Source: Streptomyces sp. DG1A-41 | Lineage (GTDB): Bacteria; Actinomycetota; Actinomycetes; Streptomycetales; Streptomycetaceae | Reading direction: 5' to 3' | DNA: 64,000 nucleotides | Assembly: GCF_037055355.1 (NCBI RefSeq) | Contig: NZ_CP146350.1 | Coordinates: 2,069,001 to 2,133,000, forward strand | Part shown: one piece after another, positions 43,615-52,767 of the stretch | Layout: the number at the start of each line of letters is the position of its first letter | Position numbering within the stretch: position 1 is the stretch's first letter | The notes under the pieces: generated by a model | Told to the model about the DNA's origin: nothing | The model's database searches: none | The model's input: only the letters and a program-made list of their open reading frames with translations | Program-made: the position numbers and the translations under genes

Positions 43615-45543
43615 CCCCACCCGCTCGGCCGGCCGGGCGAGTTCGTCGAGGAGGGCGGTGAGGCGCTCGGTGTGCTCGGGGCCGAGCCTTCCCGTGTCGT
43701 CGAGGTGGACGGCGCAGGCTGTGGTGGTGTCGACGAGGCGTTCGAGGAGGTCGGCCACCTCGTCGGCGCCCTCGGTGTGCCGGGCGAGGGCGGGCAGTTC
43801 GTGCGCGGACAGGGAGATGGCCGTCCGGGCCTCGGCGAGGGTGCGGTAGGCCTCGCGGCGCAGGGTCCAGCGGGTTGCGCGGTGGTCGGAGGGTGTGACG
43901 CGGTGGTCGGTCGGGGTGAGGGGGCGCTCGGAGGGCGTGCCGGGGCGCTTGGAGGGCGTGCTCGAGGTGCCGATGCGCGGGACGTCGGCCTCGTCGAGGA
44001 CGTGGGTGAGGTAGGCGTACGCGGCCTCGCTCGCCGCGGCGAGCCGGGCGCGCACTCCCCCGCCCCGCTGTCCGGGCATCGGCAGGTGCCCGACGATCAG
44101 CACGATCGCGCAGGCCAGCAGCGTCTCGCCGATCCGTCCCATGGAGGCCTGCGGCTCGCCGCCGACCATGACCAGGGCGAGGACGAGGACGGTGACGACG
44201 GCGGTCTGGGCGGCGAAGTGCCGGGTGGCGACGGGTATGAGCGCTCCGCTGAGGGCGACGAGCGCGATGAGCCCTTCGGGCCGGGGCAGGACGGCGGCGA
44301 ATCCGGCGAAGACGACGGCGCCGAGCACGGTCCCGGCGGCCCGGTTCAGTACCCGCGAGGCCAGCGGTCCCAGGTCGGGCTTGACGAGGAAGACGGCGGT
44401 GGCCGGCAGCCAGTACCAGTGCTCGTGCTGCCCGTACCACTGGCCCTGGTGCAGGGCCTGGGCGGCCGCCGAGCTGGCACCGAAGCAGAGGGCGACACGC
44501 AGTCCGTACTCGCGTCCGGCGCTGCCGAAGGCGGCACGCAGCCGGTCCTTTGGCGTACGGCGCCGGGTGTGCAGATCGCCGCCCCTGCCCTGGTCGAACA
44601 CCTCGGCGGCGTGCAGGAGGGCGTCGTCGAGGGCGCGCAGCGCGGGCGCCGAGCGGGAGGGTGCGGGCAGCGGCCCGGTGTGGGAGTTGCCGCGTACGGC
44701 GGCGGCGAGCCGCCGGGGTCCTTCGGAGGCCCGCTCGGCCACGGCCTCTCCGGCCCAGGCCAACGCGGTGGCGGCCTCGGCGAGGGGGAGGGCGGCGGCG
44801 TACTGCGCGTGCAGCCGCCGCTCGGCGAAGGAGGAGGCGTACCGTCGCAGCCGGGGCCCGGCGAGGGCGTCCTGCGCGTGGTCGAGGGCGGCGGTGAGCG
44901 CGGCCCGGCGGCGGATCGCGTCGGGCCCGCCGACGGCGTCGAGCAGCTCGGCGACGGCGTCGTACACGCCGGCCACGGCCTTCCGCTCCCCGTCGAACCG
45001 GAAGTCCCCGGCGAGGGAGCCGGGCGTGGGCAGCACGAGCCGGAGCACGAGCAGCCACCCGGCGCCCGCGACGTAGGCGAGCGCACGCTCCCACCCCGGC
45101 TCCGGCAGGGGCATCCCGGCCCCGATCGCCGAGGCGACGAGCAGCTGCGTCCCGACGGCGGACGCGACGGGCCCGATCGCACTGACGCTCCCGGCGACGA
45201 GCCCGACGAACGTGAGGATCACGGTCAGCACCACCGCGCCGGTCTGCTGCCCGGCGTACGTCCCGGTCACCAGCCCCAGGGCACCGCCCAGCGCGGGCAC
45301 CCCGATCCGCTTGACCGAGACCCGCCGGCTGCCGGGCCGGTCGTTGATCCCGGCGAGCATGGCGGCGATGGCGGCGACGACCCCGAGCGAGGTCCGCCCG
45401 ACCTGCACGGCCACCAGCAGCAGCGGCCCCGCGGACAGAGCCCCCCGCGTCACCGCGCTCCAGGGCACCGGCCCCCGCTGAGCGCGCAGGGCGTGCGCCA
45501 GCCAGGGCGGCAACTTGGGAAGGACACGGCGGGACCGGGACAC
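43582..45543 (-). CDS. FUSC family integral membrane protein
   Basis: 653 residues in the FUSC/YccS arrangement: an N-terminal TM block (RGALSAGPLLLVAVQVG, LVTGTYAGQQTGAVVLTVILTFVGL), a cytoplasmic helical region, a second TM block (HWYWLPATAVFLVKPDLG, the conserved signature, then LNRAAGTVLGAVVFAGFA and VVTVLVLALVMVGGE), and a helical tail. Family members export aromatic acids or similar compounds. The tail begins with a Ser/Thr/Pro insert encoded by four 21-nt repeats. GTG 45543 is the natural start. Confidence 0.85.
   Translation of the reverse strand: MSRSRRVLPKLPPWLAHALRAQRGPVPWSAVTRGALSAGPLLLVAVQVGRTSLGVVAAIAAMLAGINDRPGSRRVSVKRIGVPALGGALGLVTGTYAGQQTGAVVLTVILTFVGLVAGSVSAIGPVASAVGTQLLVASAIGAGMPLPEPGWERALAYVAGAGWLLVLRLVLPTPGSLAGDFRFDGERKAVAGVYDAVAELLDAVGGPDAIRRRAALTAALDHAQDALAGPRLRRYASSFAERRLHAQYAAALPLAEAATALAWAGEAVAERASEGPRRLAAAVRGNSHTGPLPAPSRSAPALRALDDALLHAAEVFDQGRGGDLHTRRRTPKDRLRAAFGSAGREYGLRVALCFGASSAAAQALHQGQWYGQHEHWYWLPATAVFLVKPDLGPLASRVLNRAAGTVLGAVVFAGFAAVLPRPEGLIALVALSGALIPVATRHFAAQTAVVTVLVLALVMVGGEPQASMGRIGETLLACAIVLIVGHLPMPGQRGGGVRARLAAASEAAYAYLTHVLDEADVPRIGTSSTPSKRPGTPSERPLTPTDHRVTPSDHRATRWTLRREAYRTLAEARTAISLSAHELPALARHTEGADEVADLLERLVDTTTACAVHLDDTGRLGPEHTERLTALLDELARPAERVGLRPPRTPLAG
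43876..43965 (-). repeat. 21-nt (7-codon) repeats in the FUSC gene
   Basis: Four in-frame units encoding variants of T-P-S-[EKD]-[RH]-P/R within a Ser/Thr/Pro/Arg-rich insert. Unit boundaries are approximate. Confidence 0.55.
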
Positions 45544-45715
45544 AGGGCTCCTGTCGACTCGTCGAGGGCAGGGGTGGGCCTTCGGGCGACGGTGGCCGGG
45601 CGGGGGTGTGGCTGCCCACAGTAGGCGGGGTTCCTGGAGGGAAGGTTTCCGGAACGTGACGGGGTCACGGGAAAGCCGGGTTCTTTATGAACGCAATCGG
45701 CGACGGCCGTACCGG

Positions 45716-46492
45716 TCAGCCCTCCGCTGCCTCCACGGCCCGGTTCAGGAGCGTCTCCACGTCGGTGATCCTCTGCTCGAGCTCGTCCGGAGCGCCGGTG
45801 AGGGTGCCCAGGATCGCGTCCACATCCCGCAGACCCGCCCGGGCGACGAGGCCCTTCTCGTTCGTGACCCACTCCCCCCGCGCCGCCAGCACCGCGTGCG
45901 CCGTCTGCGTCGCAGCCAGAGCGATCGCGCCCGCGGTTTGCGTGACCGCGCCCTTGGGCGCGTGGCCCGCCTTCGCGTACGCGAGGGTCGCCGTGGCCAT
46001 GCCGTGCCAGTGGGCCGGGGCACTCTCGCGCAGCGCCGGCGGGTAGGCCGCGGGACGCGGCAGTTCGCCCCGCAGCACCTTGTTGATCGCGAGTTCGGCG
46101 ACGAGCAGGTACGTCGGGATACCCGCCAGGTGGAACATCAGCGGCTCGACCCGGAAGCGGCCCTGCTCCGCCTCCGCCACCTCGTGTGCGACGACGTCGA
46201 GATCGCGGTAGTGCACGTCCACGCGCCGGCCGTCGACGGTCAGCCAGGCGCCGCCGTTGAAGACGCCGCCGCCCCACGCGCCGAGCTCGGAGACCTCGCC
46301 CTCCCAGCCGACAGCCCGGAGGTCGTCCGGGTCGAAGTCGCCTCGGTAGTAGATCGCCAGGTCCCAGTCGCTGTCCGGGCGTTCGGTGCCCTGGGCCCGG
46401 GAGCCGCCGAGGGTGACGGCCCGGACGGTGGGGAGGGCGGCGAGGCGGTCGGCGGTGGTGTCGAGGAAGGTCTGGTCCGGGAGGGTGGGCAC
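45716..46492 (-). CDS. Nucleotidyltransferase domain protein
   Basis: 258 residues. The minimal nucleotidyltransferase fold: VRAVTLGGSRAQGTERPDSDWDLAIYY has the hG[GS]x(9-13)Dh[DE] motif with the two metal Asp, and a third Asp in RRVDVHYRDLD. The rest is helical (LAGIPTYLLVAELAINKVLRGELPRP, TAGAIALAATQTAHAVLAARGEW). It may be a tRNA/antibiotic/protein nucleotidyltransferase or a MNT-like protein; the C-terminal region lacks a HEPN signature. The start is GTG 46492 about 9 nt behind GGAG. It is divergent from RidA. Confidence 0.8.
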   Translation of the reverse strand: MPTLPDQTFLDTTADRLAALPTVRAVTLGGSRAQGTERPDSDWDLAIYYRGDFDPDDLRAVGWEGEVSELGAWGGGVFNGGAWLTVDGRRVDVHYRDLDVVAHEVAEAEQGRFRVEPLMFHLAGIPTYLLVAELAINKVLRGELPRPAAYPPALRESAPAHWHGMATATLAYAKAGHAPKGAVTQTAGAIALAATQTAHAVLAARGEWVTNEKGLVARAGLRDVDAILGTLTGAPDELEQRITDVETLLNRAVEAAEG

Positions 46493-46645
46493 GGGCACGG
46501 CTCCTGGGCGGGCGGGTGGCGGGGTCTGGTGAAGCGTAGAAGGACGGCTCGGTCGAGGTGTACCGAAATACGGGTGCGTCCACGCACCCGGGGGCCGGAT
46601 GATCGGTGGGTTGCCGTCGGCTGCCGCCCGTAGATCGGAGCCCCC

Positions 46646-47059
46646 GTGATCCAGCGAGTCACTGTCCCGAGCCTGTTTCCGCCGCCCACTTACTCCCACG
46701 CCTCCGTCGTGGAGGTGGGCACGAAACTCGCGTTCCTCGCCGGGTCCGTTCCGCTGGACGCCGATGGCGAGCTCGTCGGTCCCGGAGATCCGATGCGGCA
46801 GGCCGAGCGGGTGATCGACAACCTGCACGAGCAACTGCGCGCCCTCGGCAGCGACCTGGCGCACGTCGTGGCGACCGACGTGTACGTCGTAGGCAGTGAG
46901 CCGGCCGTGCTGTCGGCCGTCTGGGACATCGTCGAGGCGTCCGGGCTCAGTGCGGGTCCGCACTCGTCGACGCTCATCGGCGTGGCGTGCCTCGGATACA
47001 CGGGACAGCTGGTGGAGATTACGGCGACAGCCGTGGTTCCCGGCGAGCCGCCGGCCTGA
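46646..47059 (+). CDS. RidA family protein
   Basis: 137 residues. A RidA/YjgF-type trimer subunit: PPPTYSHASVVEVGTKLAFLAGSVPLDADGEL, LRALGSDLAHVVATDVYVV and STLIGVACLGYTGQLVEITATAV with the family Cys/Gly end. RidA members hydrolyse reactive enamine/imine intermediates made by PLP enzymes. The usual active-site Arg (VRxE type) is replaced here by text without Arg (CLGYTGQLVEIT), so the activity may differ. Start GTG 46646 after the divergent promoter region. It is 17 nt upstream of the gamma carbonic anhydrase gene. Confidence 0.87.
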   Translation: MIQRVTVPSLFPPPTYSHASVVEVGTKLAFLAGSVPLDADGELVGPGDPMRQAERVIDNLHEQLRALGSDLAHVVATDVYVVGSEPAVLSAVWDIVEASGLSAGPHSSTLIGVACLGYTGQLVEITATAVVPGEPPA

Positions 47060-47076
47060 GGCCTGAGGAGAGCGCC

Positions 47077-47682
47077 ATGTTGATCGAGCACCGCGGGCGG
47101 CGCCCCGTCGTCCCCGAGTCCGCGTACGTCGCCCCGACGGCCGTCCTGTGCGGGGCCGTCGTCCTCGGTGAGCGCAGCCGGGTGCTGCACGGGGCCGTGC
47201 TCACCGCCGAGGACGGGGAGGTGCGGGTGGGCTCGGACGTCGTCGTCATGGAGAACGCGCTGGTGCGGGGGCGGGCCCGGCACCCCGCGGTGATCGGTGA
47301 CGCCGTGCTGGTCGGCCCGCACGCCCATGTCAACGGGGCGACCCTGGAGGACGAGGTCTTCGTGGCCACCGGCGCCTGCGTCTTCCCGGGCGCCGTCGCG
47401 AGCGCCGGATCCGAGCTGCGGATCCACAGCGTGCTGCACGTCAACTCCGTGCTGCCGCCCGGCACCGTCCTGCCGATCGGCTGGATCGCGGCGGGAGCGC
47501 CCCGGGCCCGGCTCTTCGCCCCCGGCGAGCACGACGAGCTGTGGCAGGTGCAGGAGGCGCTGGACTTCCCCGGCACGGTGTACGGCATCCCGCGCGGCAC
47601 CTCGATGCGGGAGGTGATGGCCCGGCAGGTGCGGTTCTACGGGGCCCATCGCGACGACGTCACGCTCGACGGCCCGTCATGA
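47077..47682 (+). CDS. Gamma carbonic anhydrase-like hexapeptide-repeat protein
   Basis: 201 residues, a left-handed beta-helix of hexapeptide repeats. Zinc histidines appear in VLHGAVLTAE, GPHAHVNGATL and the IHSVLHVNSVLPP region. Related proteins are carbonic anhydrases or transferases; the Gln/Tyr set of true Cam is not obvious, so function is tentative. Start ATG 47077 with GAGGAG 7 nt before. It follows RidA by 17 nt (one operon) and converges on the hydantoin racemase with a 6-nt overlap. Confidence 0.85.
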   Translation: MLIEHRGRRPVVPESAYVAPTAVLCGAVVLGERSRVLHGAVLTAEDGEVRVGSDVVVMENALVRGRARHPAVIGDAVLVGPHAHVNGATLEDEVFVATGACVFPGAVASAGSELRIHSVLHVNSVLPPGTVLPIGWIAAGAPRARLFAPGEHDELWQVQEALDFPGTVYGIPRGTSMREVMARQVRFYGAHRDDVTLDGPS

Positions 47683-48405
47683 GCCAGTGCCGTTCGGGCG
47701 TCCCCACACCCTCCGCTTCGCCAGCGGCTCGGCGTAACTCCCCACCCTGCTCGTCGTCAGCCCCAGCGCCACCAGCGACTCCGCCAGTTTCACCGCCGCG
47801 GCGACCCCGTCCACGACCGGCAGGCCCAGCTTCTCCCCCACCACCCGCTGCAACCCCGTCATGCCGGCGCAGCCCAGCACCAGTACCTCGGCCCCGGCCG
47901 CGCACGCCCGCTCGGCGGCGGCCAGGAACGCCGTCTCGGTGCGCTCGTCGTCGCCGAGGTCGAGCACGTTCAGGCCCGTGCCGACGATCGCGGCGCAGTT
48001 CCGGGCCACGCCCGCCGTCTCCAAACTGTCCTCGATCTGGCCGACCGACCTCTCCAGCGTGGTGACGACGCCGTAGCGGCGGCCCAGCAGACAGGCCAGA
48101 TGTGCCGCCGCCTCGGTGATGTCGACGACCGGTACGTCCACCAGTTCCCGGACGCCCTCGCGCCCGTGCTCCCCGAAGCCGGCGATGACGACGGCGTCGT
48201 ACGGCGGTCCGTCGTACGTGCGCAGAGTGTCCAGGACGGCCGCGGCGGACAGGTAGCTGTCGAGCCAGCCCTCCGCCGACTCCGGCCCCCAGCTGGGGGT
48301 CAGTCCGGTCACGGTGGTGCCCGAACCTGCGGAGGCCCGGGCACCTCGTACGATCTCCTCGGTCATCTCCTGCGTGGTGTTGCAGTTGGTGACGACGATC
48401 CGCAC
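47677..48405 (-). CDS. Hydantoin/aspartate racemase family protein
   Basis: 242 residues. An Asp/Glu/hydantoin racemase fold: VTNCNTTQEMTEEI, DAVVIAGFGEHG (first catalytic-position region, Gly-Phe-Gly instead of Cys), VVTTLERSVGQIEDSLETAG, and VLVLGCAGMTGL (second Cys). Hydantoin racemases pair Cys76 and Cys181; here only the second is plain, so racemase activity is unsure and an Asp/Glu-type or decarboxylase-like role is possible. The start is GTG 48405. It follows the NCS1 transporter by 5 nt, with its SD inside that gene, so both form an operon. Confidence 0.82.
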   Translation of the reverse strand: MRIVVTNCNTTQEMTEEIVRGARASAGSGTTVTGLTPSWGPESAEGWLDSYLSAAAVLDTLRTYDGPPYDAVVIAGFGEHGREGVRELVDVPVVDITEAAAHLACLLGRRYGVVTTLERSVGQIEDSLETAGVARNCAAIVGTGLNVLDLGDDERTETAFLAAAERACAAGAEVLVLGCAGMTGLQRVVGEKLGLPVVDGVAAAVKLAESLVALGLTTSRVGSYAEPLAKRRVWGRPNGTGS

Positions 48406-48410
48406 GTCTC

Positions 48411-49874
48411 TCAGACCTCCACGGCCACGCGCTCGGCGGCACGTTCGCCGCGGCTCAGGACCGCGTACAGCCCGGCCGCGAGGGCCGTGCCGATGAACCA
48501 GGAGTACGGCGCCACGTCGCTGAAGTCCTTCACCAGCGCGAGCACCGCCGCGACACCCGCCGCCGGCAGGAAGGCCCACAGTGCCTTGGGGTTGACGCCC
48601 TTGCGGTAGTGGTAGCGGGAGCCGGGGGTGGCGTCGAAGAGTTCGTCCACGTTCACGCGGCCGCGCTTGACCCAGTAGTAGTCGAGCATGATCACGCCGA
48701 ACAGCGGGCCGAGGAAGGCACCGAGGCCGCCGAGGAAGTAGTTCACGACGGTCGGGTTGGAGAAGAGGTTCCAGGGCGTGACGAGCAGGGCCGCGACCGT
48801 GCTGATCATGCCGCCGACCTTGAAGGTGATCTTCTGCGGCCAGACGTTGGCGAGGTCGTACGCCGGCGAGACGAAGTTGGCGACGATGTTGACGCCCATG
48901 GTGGCGATGGCGAAGGTCAGCGCGCCCAGCACCAGCACCCACGTGTTGCCGATCTCGGCGACGAGGTAGGCCGGGTCGGTGATCTCCTTGCCGAAGACCT
49001 CGAAGGCGCCCGCGGTGACGATGACCGACACGATCACGAAGGCCGTGGAGTTGACGGGCAGGCCCCAGAAGTTGCCGCGCTTGACCGTCCGGTAGTCGGG
49101 CGAGAAGCGGGAGAAGTCGCAGAAGTTGAGCATCAGGGTGCCGTACGTGGCGAGGACCAGCCCGATCGCGCCGAACCACTGGCGCCACTGCTCGCCCACG
49201 GAGACCGGGTGCGGGGTGGAGGTGAGCGAGATGGTCCAGCCGGCCTTGGCGAGGATCCACACGGCCAGCGCGATCATCACGAGCCAGATCGCCGGACCGC
49301 AGAAGTCCTGGAACTTCCGGACCGATTCCATGCCCCGGCTGATGATCGCCGCCTGGACCAGCCACAGCGCGATGAACGACACCCAGCCGAGCGCGTCGAG
49401 CCCCAGGAAGGAGGTGTGCGTCCACGACTTCAGGCCCGGCCAGGCCGCGAGCAGCATCACGTTGACGGCGACGGAGGCCAGGTAGGTCTGGATGCCGTAC
49501 CACATGATGGCGATCACGGCCCTGATCAGCGCCGGGATGTTGGCGCCCCAGACGCCGAAGGCGATCCGGCTGACGACCGGGAAGGGGACGCCGTGGCGCT
49601 GCCCGATCTTCCCCATCCAGTTCATGCCGATATAGATGATCACGAAGCCGACGAGCAGGGACGTGAAGATCTGCCAGACGTTCATGCCCAGGAAGAGCAG
49701 CCCGGCGGCGAAGGTGTAGTTGCCGAGGTTGTGGACGTCGGACATCCACATGGCGAAGAGGTCGAAGACCTTCCAGTTGCGCTTCTTCGCGGGCGCGAGG
49801 TCTTCGTTGGTGAGCCGGGGATCGGGGACGAACGCTGGTGTGCCGGTGGCTTCGGCACGGTCGGCGAGGGACAC
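48411..49874 (-). CDS. NCS1 family nucleobase/hydantoin:cation symporter
   Basis: 487 residues, 12 TM helices. NCS1 core: WKVFDLFAMWMSDVHNLGNYTFAAG, VVSRIAFGVWGANIPALIRAVIAIMWYGIQTYL (the substrate helix), LNFCDFSRFSPDYR, FGPLFGVIMLDYYWVKRG. The family carries cytosine, uracil, allantoin, hydantoins or thiamine precursors with Na+ or H+. The racemase downstream and GntR regulator upstream suggest a hydantoin, allantoin or related nitrogen source. The start is GTG 49874 with GGAGG just upstream. A perfect palindrome (49921-49936) in its promoter is a likely repressor site. Confidence 0.93.
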   Translation of the reverse strand: MSLADRAEATGTPAFVPDPRLTNEDLAPAKKRNWKVFDLFAMWMSDVHNLGNYTFAAGLLFLGMNVWQIFTSLLVGFVIIYIGMNWMGKIGQRHGVPFPVVSRIAFGVWGANIPALIRAVIAIMWYGIQTYLASVAVNVMLLAAWPGLKSWTHTSFLGLDALGWVSFIALWLVQAAIISRGMESVRKFQDFCGPAIWLVMIALAVWILAKAGWTISLTSTPHPVSVGEQWRQWFGAIGLVLATYGTLMLNFCDFSRFSPDYRTVKRGNFWGLPVNSTAFVIVSVIVTAGAFEVFGKEITDPAYLVAEIGNTWVLVLGALTFAIATMGVNIVANFVSPAYDLANVWPQKITFKVGGMISTVAALLVTPWNLFSNPTVVNYFLGGLGAFLGPLFGVIMLDYYWVKRGRVNVDELFDATPGSRYHYRKGVNPKALWAFLPAAGVAAVLALVKDFSDVAPYSWFIGTALAAGLYAVLSRGERAAERVAVEV

Positions 49875-49920
49875 GGGGCCTCCATGAGCAAGGGGACGAA
49901 GGAGGACTGCTCTGCGAGAG

Positions 49921-49936
49921 GTTTGGTATACCAAAC
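49921..49936. promoter_or_regulatory. Perfect palindrome GTTTGGTATACCAAAC, probable GntR operator
   Basis: 16-bp perfect palindrome in the divergent region between the NCS1 transporter (start 49874) and the GntR regulator (start 50029). TTGGTATACCAA is a common core of FadR-type operators. Confidence 0.7.
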
Positions 49937-50028
49937 AGCGCACATGGTCTCCCCGTCAACCGTCCTGACCGATGTCGCTCTTGTTAACGCTGCGTAAAAG
50001 ACACCCCGCGTCGGCGAAGATGGGCTTC

Positions 50029-50685
50029 ATGACGAAGATCGAACCCATCGGAGCGGTGCGCGAACGCGTCACGGCCGACCTGCGGCAGGAGATCATCGCG
50101 GGCAGCCTCCGTCCCGGCGATCGCCTGGTCGAACGCGAGCTGGCGGAGCGTTTCGGAGTCTCGCGCGTCCCGGTCCGCGAGGCGATCCGCGCACTGGTCG
50201 CCGAGGGCTTCGTCCACTTCGAGACACCGCGCCGCACCGTCGTACGCCGTCTCACCCCGAACGACGTCAAGGAACTGTTCGAACTGCGCGAGGCCTTGGA
50301 GGTCTACGCCGCCGGACTCGCCGCGTCCCGCGCGACACCGGGAGACCTGGCCGAGGTCCAGGCGCTCCTCGACCGCGCGGCCGCCGCCACCGAGGCCGGG
50401 GACGCCGAGCTGATCACGGACCTCAACAGCCGCCTGCACGACCGCATCGTGGCGATGGCCGGCAACAGCCTGCTGACCGAGGCCCTGGAACCGGTCGCCG
50501 GCAGGCTGCGCTGGATGACCCGGCGCAACGAGGAGTGGCCCCAGCTCCTCGTGGAGCACCGCGAGCTCTACGAGGCGATCGCCTCGGGCGACCCGGACCG
50601 GGCCCGCGCGCACGCGCTCACACACGTGCGCACCAACTACCGCTCCACGGTGCGGCATCTGTTCGGGGAGGAGGAGACCCCTTAG
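50029..50685 (+). CDS. GntR family regulator, FadR/FCD type
   Basis: 218 residues. A winged HTH (about 8-70: VRERVTADLRQEIIAGSLRPGDRLVERELAERFGVSRVPVREAIRAL) is followed by an FCD domain (LFELREALEVYAAGLAA, DAELITDLNSRLHDRIVAMAGN, HRELYEAIASGDPDRARA) with the metal-type histidines. FCD regulators bind carboxylates or nucleobase products; the probable target is the divergent NCS1 operon. ATG 50029 follows MGF at 50020, so both are possible. It overlaps the stop of the uracil-DNA glycosylase gene. Confidence 0.92.
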   Translation: MTKIEPIGAVRERVTADLRQEIIAGSLRPGDRLVERELAERFGVSRVPVREAIRALVAEGFVHFETPRRTVVRRLTPNDVKELFELREALEVYAAGLAASRATPGDLAEVQALLDRAAAATEAGDAELITDLNSRLHDRIVAMAGNSLLTEALEPVAGRLRWMTRRNEEWPQLLVEHRELYEAIASGDPDRARAHALTHVRTNYRSTVRHLFGEEETP

Positions 50686-51386
50686 GGGGTGGCCGTCGGC
50701 AGTTCCGCCGTCCGCGCGGCCGTCCGCAGGACGTCGCGCAGCATCGCCGGGGTGAGACGGCCGGTGAAGGTGTTGCGCTGGCTGACGTGGAAGCAGCCGA
50801 AGAGCTCCAGGCCGTCCAGGCGGAACCGGGCCCCGTGGCCGAAGGCGGGCCGTGGCCGGGGCACGGACCAGCCCGCCTCGGCGAACGCGGGCAGCGCGGC
50901 CTGCCAGCCGAAGGCGCCGAGCACGACCACGGCCCGCAGCGTCGGACGCAACAGCCGCAGCTCCTGCACGAGCCAGGGACGGCAGGTGTCCCGCTCCTGC
51001 GGGGTGGGCTTGTTCGCGGGCGGGGGGCAGTGCACGGGCGAGGTGACGCGTACGCCGTACAACTCCAGGCCGTCGTGGGCGTGCTCGGCGGTGGGCTGCG
51101 AGGCGAGGCCGACGTCGTACAGCGCCTCGTACAGGACGTCCCCCGAGCGGTCGCCGGTGAACATCCGGCCGGTGCGGTTGCCGCCGTGGGCGGCGGGGGC
51201 GAGCCCGACGATCAGCAGCCGGGCGTCCGCCTGCCCGAACCCGGGCACCGGCCGGCCCCAGTACGTCCAGTCCGCGTAGGCGGCTCGCTTGGCCCGGGCC
51301 ACCTCCTCACGCCAGGAGACCAGCCGCGGGCAGGCCCGGCAGTCCGTGATGCGCCGGTCGAGCAGAGGAAGACCGCTGGCGTCCAT
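50682..51386 (-). CDS. Uracil-DNA glycosylase, UDGb (family 5) type
   Basis: 234 residues. The [4Fe-4S] uracil glycosylase group: DCRACPRLVSWRE gives a cysteine pair; the motif LLIVGLAPAAHGGNRTGRMFTGDRSGDVLYEAL carries GLAPAAHGGNRTG (motif A, with Ala-His in place of the Asp water-activator of family 1), then VTSPVHCPPPANKPTP and CRPWLVQEL (further Cys), and CFHVSQRNTFTGRL (motif B). It removes uracil and other deaminated bases. Start ATG 51386, close behind a -10-like TACGCT; no SD. Unlike uvrA, uvrB and ogt, no RecA-NDp promoter was found here. Confidence 0.9.
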   Translation of the reverse strand: MDASGLPLLDRRITDCRACPRLVSWREEVARAKRAAYADWTYWGRPVPGFGQADARLLIVGLAPAAHGGNRTGRMFTGDRSGDVLYEALYDVGLASQPTAEHAHDGLELYGVRVTSPVHCPPPANKPTPQERDTCRPWLVQELRLLRPTLRAVVVLGAFGWQAALPAFAEAGWSVPRPRPAFGHGARFRLDGLELFGCFHVSQRNTFTGRLTPAMLRDVLRTAARTAELPTATP

Positions 51387-51438
51387 CACTCCAGCGTAGG
51401 TGGTGGTGGGGCCGCCCCCTCACCGGGAGGCAGAAGGC

Positions 51439-52767
51439 TCAGGTCATGCCGGCACGTGAGCCCGGGGTGGTGGTCGTGTCCGGCGCGGACCGTGCCTCGA
51501 CGCGGCGTAGCCAGAGCAGGGCCCCGGACAACAGCGCCGCACCGGTCAGCAACCACGGCAGCGGGCCCGGCCGCAGCGCGCCGACGACGAGGCCGGCGAG
51601 CGCGCCGACCAGTTGCAGGGCGAGGGACTGGACGGACAGGGCGGTGGCGCGGCCGGCGCTGGTGACGCGGCGGTGCAGCAGGTCGTTCTGGTTCGGGGAC
51701 GCGGCGCCGATGCCGAGGTAGAGCAAGCAGAAGCCGACGACGGTGAGGGCCGTGGCGAGCGGGTGCGTGGTGGTTGCGGTGACACCGAGCAGCAGCATGC
51801 CTCCCGCGCCCGTCCCGAGACAGACCAGCACGGCCCGCTCGTCACGGCCCGCGATCCGGGCGGCGAGCGGCGCGAGGTGGCTGCCGACACCGTTGCAGAC
51901 GAAGCCCGCGCAGGCGAGCGCGGCGTACACCATCGCTCCGGAACCGGGCGCTCCGGTCAGCTCGACGGTGCGGCCCGGGATGAGCAGTTCGATGGTGGCC
52001 AGGGCGCTGCCGACGGCCGCGGCGGTGAGCAGGACCCGGCGGACCAGCGCGTCCCGGCCACCCAGCCGCAGCCCGTCCAGGACGGTGACCGGGACGCCGC
52101 GCAGCACCGAACGCAGGGTGGCCGGCTGTCGCGGCGGCTCCCGCAGCGCGGCCAGCACGTAGCAGACGGAGACGCCCCTGACGGCAGCCGCCAGCAGGAT
52201 GGGAACGGACAGGGGCAGTACCGCACCGGATGTCGCCTCGCTCAACCGGCCGCCGAGGTCGGGCCCGAGACCGAGCAGCCAGGGCAGGGCGCCACCGAGC
52301 AGGATGCCGGCCGCGAGCGCGGCGGAGGTCGCGGAGCCGCCCCGGGCCAGGCCCGTCCGCAGCTCGGCGTCGGGGCCGGAGTGCGCCTGGACGGTGTCGA
52401 CGTACCAGGCCTCGGCGGTACCGCTGGCCAGGGCACGGGCCGCGCCCATGAGCACCATGCCGGCGGTGAGTACCCAGGCGGTGGTGCCGAGGCCGACCAG
52501 GGTGAAGGCGACCACGTTGAGCGCACCGGCCATGGCCAGGACCGGCCGGCGCCCGAGGACGTCCGAGAGCCCGCCCGTCGGCAGCTCCAGCGCGGCCACG
52601 GTCAGCGAGTGAGCGGCGAAGAGCCCCGCCACCGCGGCGAGGGACATGCCGCGCTCGCTGAACAGCAGGACCATCGAGGCCAAGCCGAGGCCCGACGGCA
52701 GCCATAAGAGCGCGCAGACGGTGACGTAGCGGCGGCGAACGGTCCGCAGCTCGGTCAGCTCGGTCAC
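51439..52767 (-). CDS. MFS transporter, drug-efflux type
   Basis: 442 residues, 12 TM helices with LPSGLGLASMVLLFSERGMSL, the signature GGLSDVLGRRPVLAMAG and a long series of hydrophobic helices. Leucine 21 is TTA (52707-52705), so expression may need bldA. The start GTG 52767 overlaps the TGA of the ArsR-type regulator (GTGA), so regulator and pump are one operon and the regulator probably responds to the pump substrate. No closer substrate can be given. Confidence 0.88.
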   Translation of the reverse strand: MTELTELRTVRRRYVTVCALLWLPSGLGLASMVLLFSERGMSLAAVAGLFAAHSLTVAALELPTGGLSDVLGRRPVLAMAGALNVVAFTLVGLGTTAWVLTAGMVLMGAARALASGTAEAWYVDTVQAHSGPDAELRTGLARGGSATSAALAAGILLGGALPWLLGLGPDLGGRLSEATSGAVLPLSVPILLAAAVRGVSVCYVLAALREPPRQPATLRSVLRGVPVTVLDGLRLGGRDALVRRVLLTAAAVGSALATIELLIPGRTVELTGAPGSGAMVYAALACAGFVCNGVGSHLAPLAARIAGRDERAVLVCLGTGAGGMLLLGVTATTTHPLATALTVVGFCLLYLGIGAASPNQNDLLHRRVTSAGRATALSVQSLALQLVGALAGLVVGALRPGPLPWLLTGAALLSGALLWLRRVEARSAPDTTTTPGSRAGMT

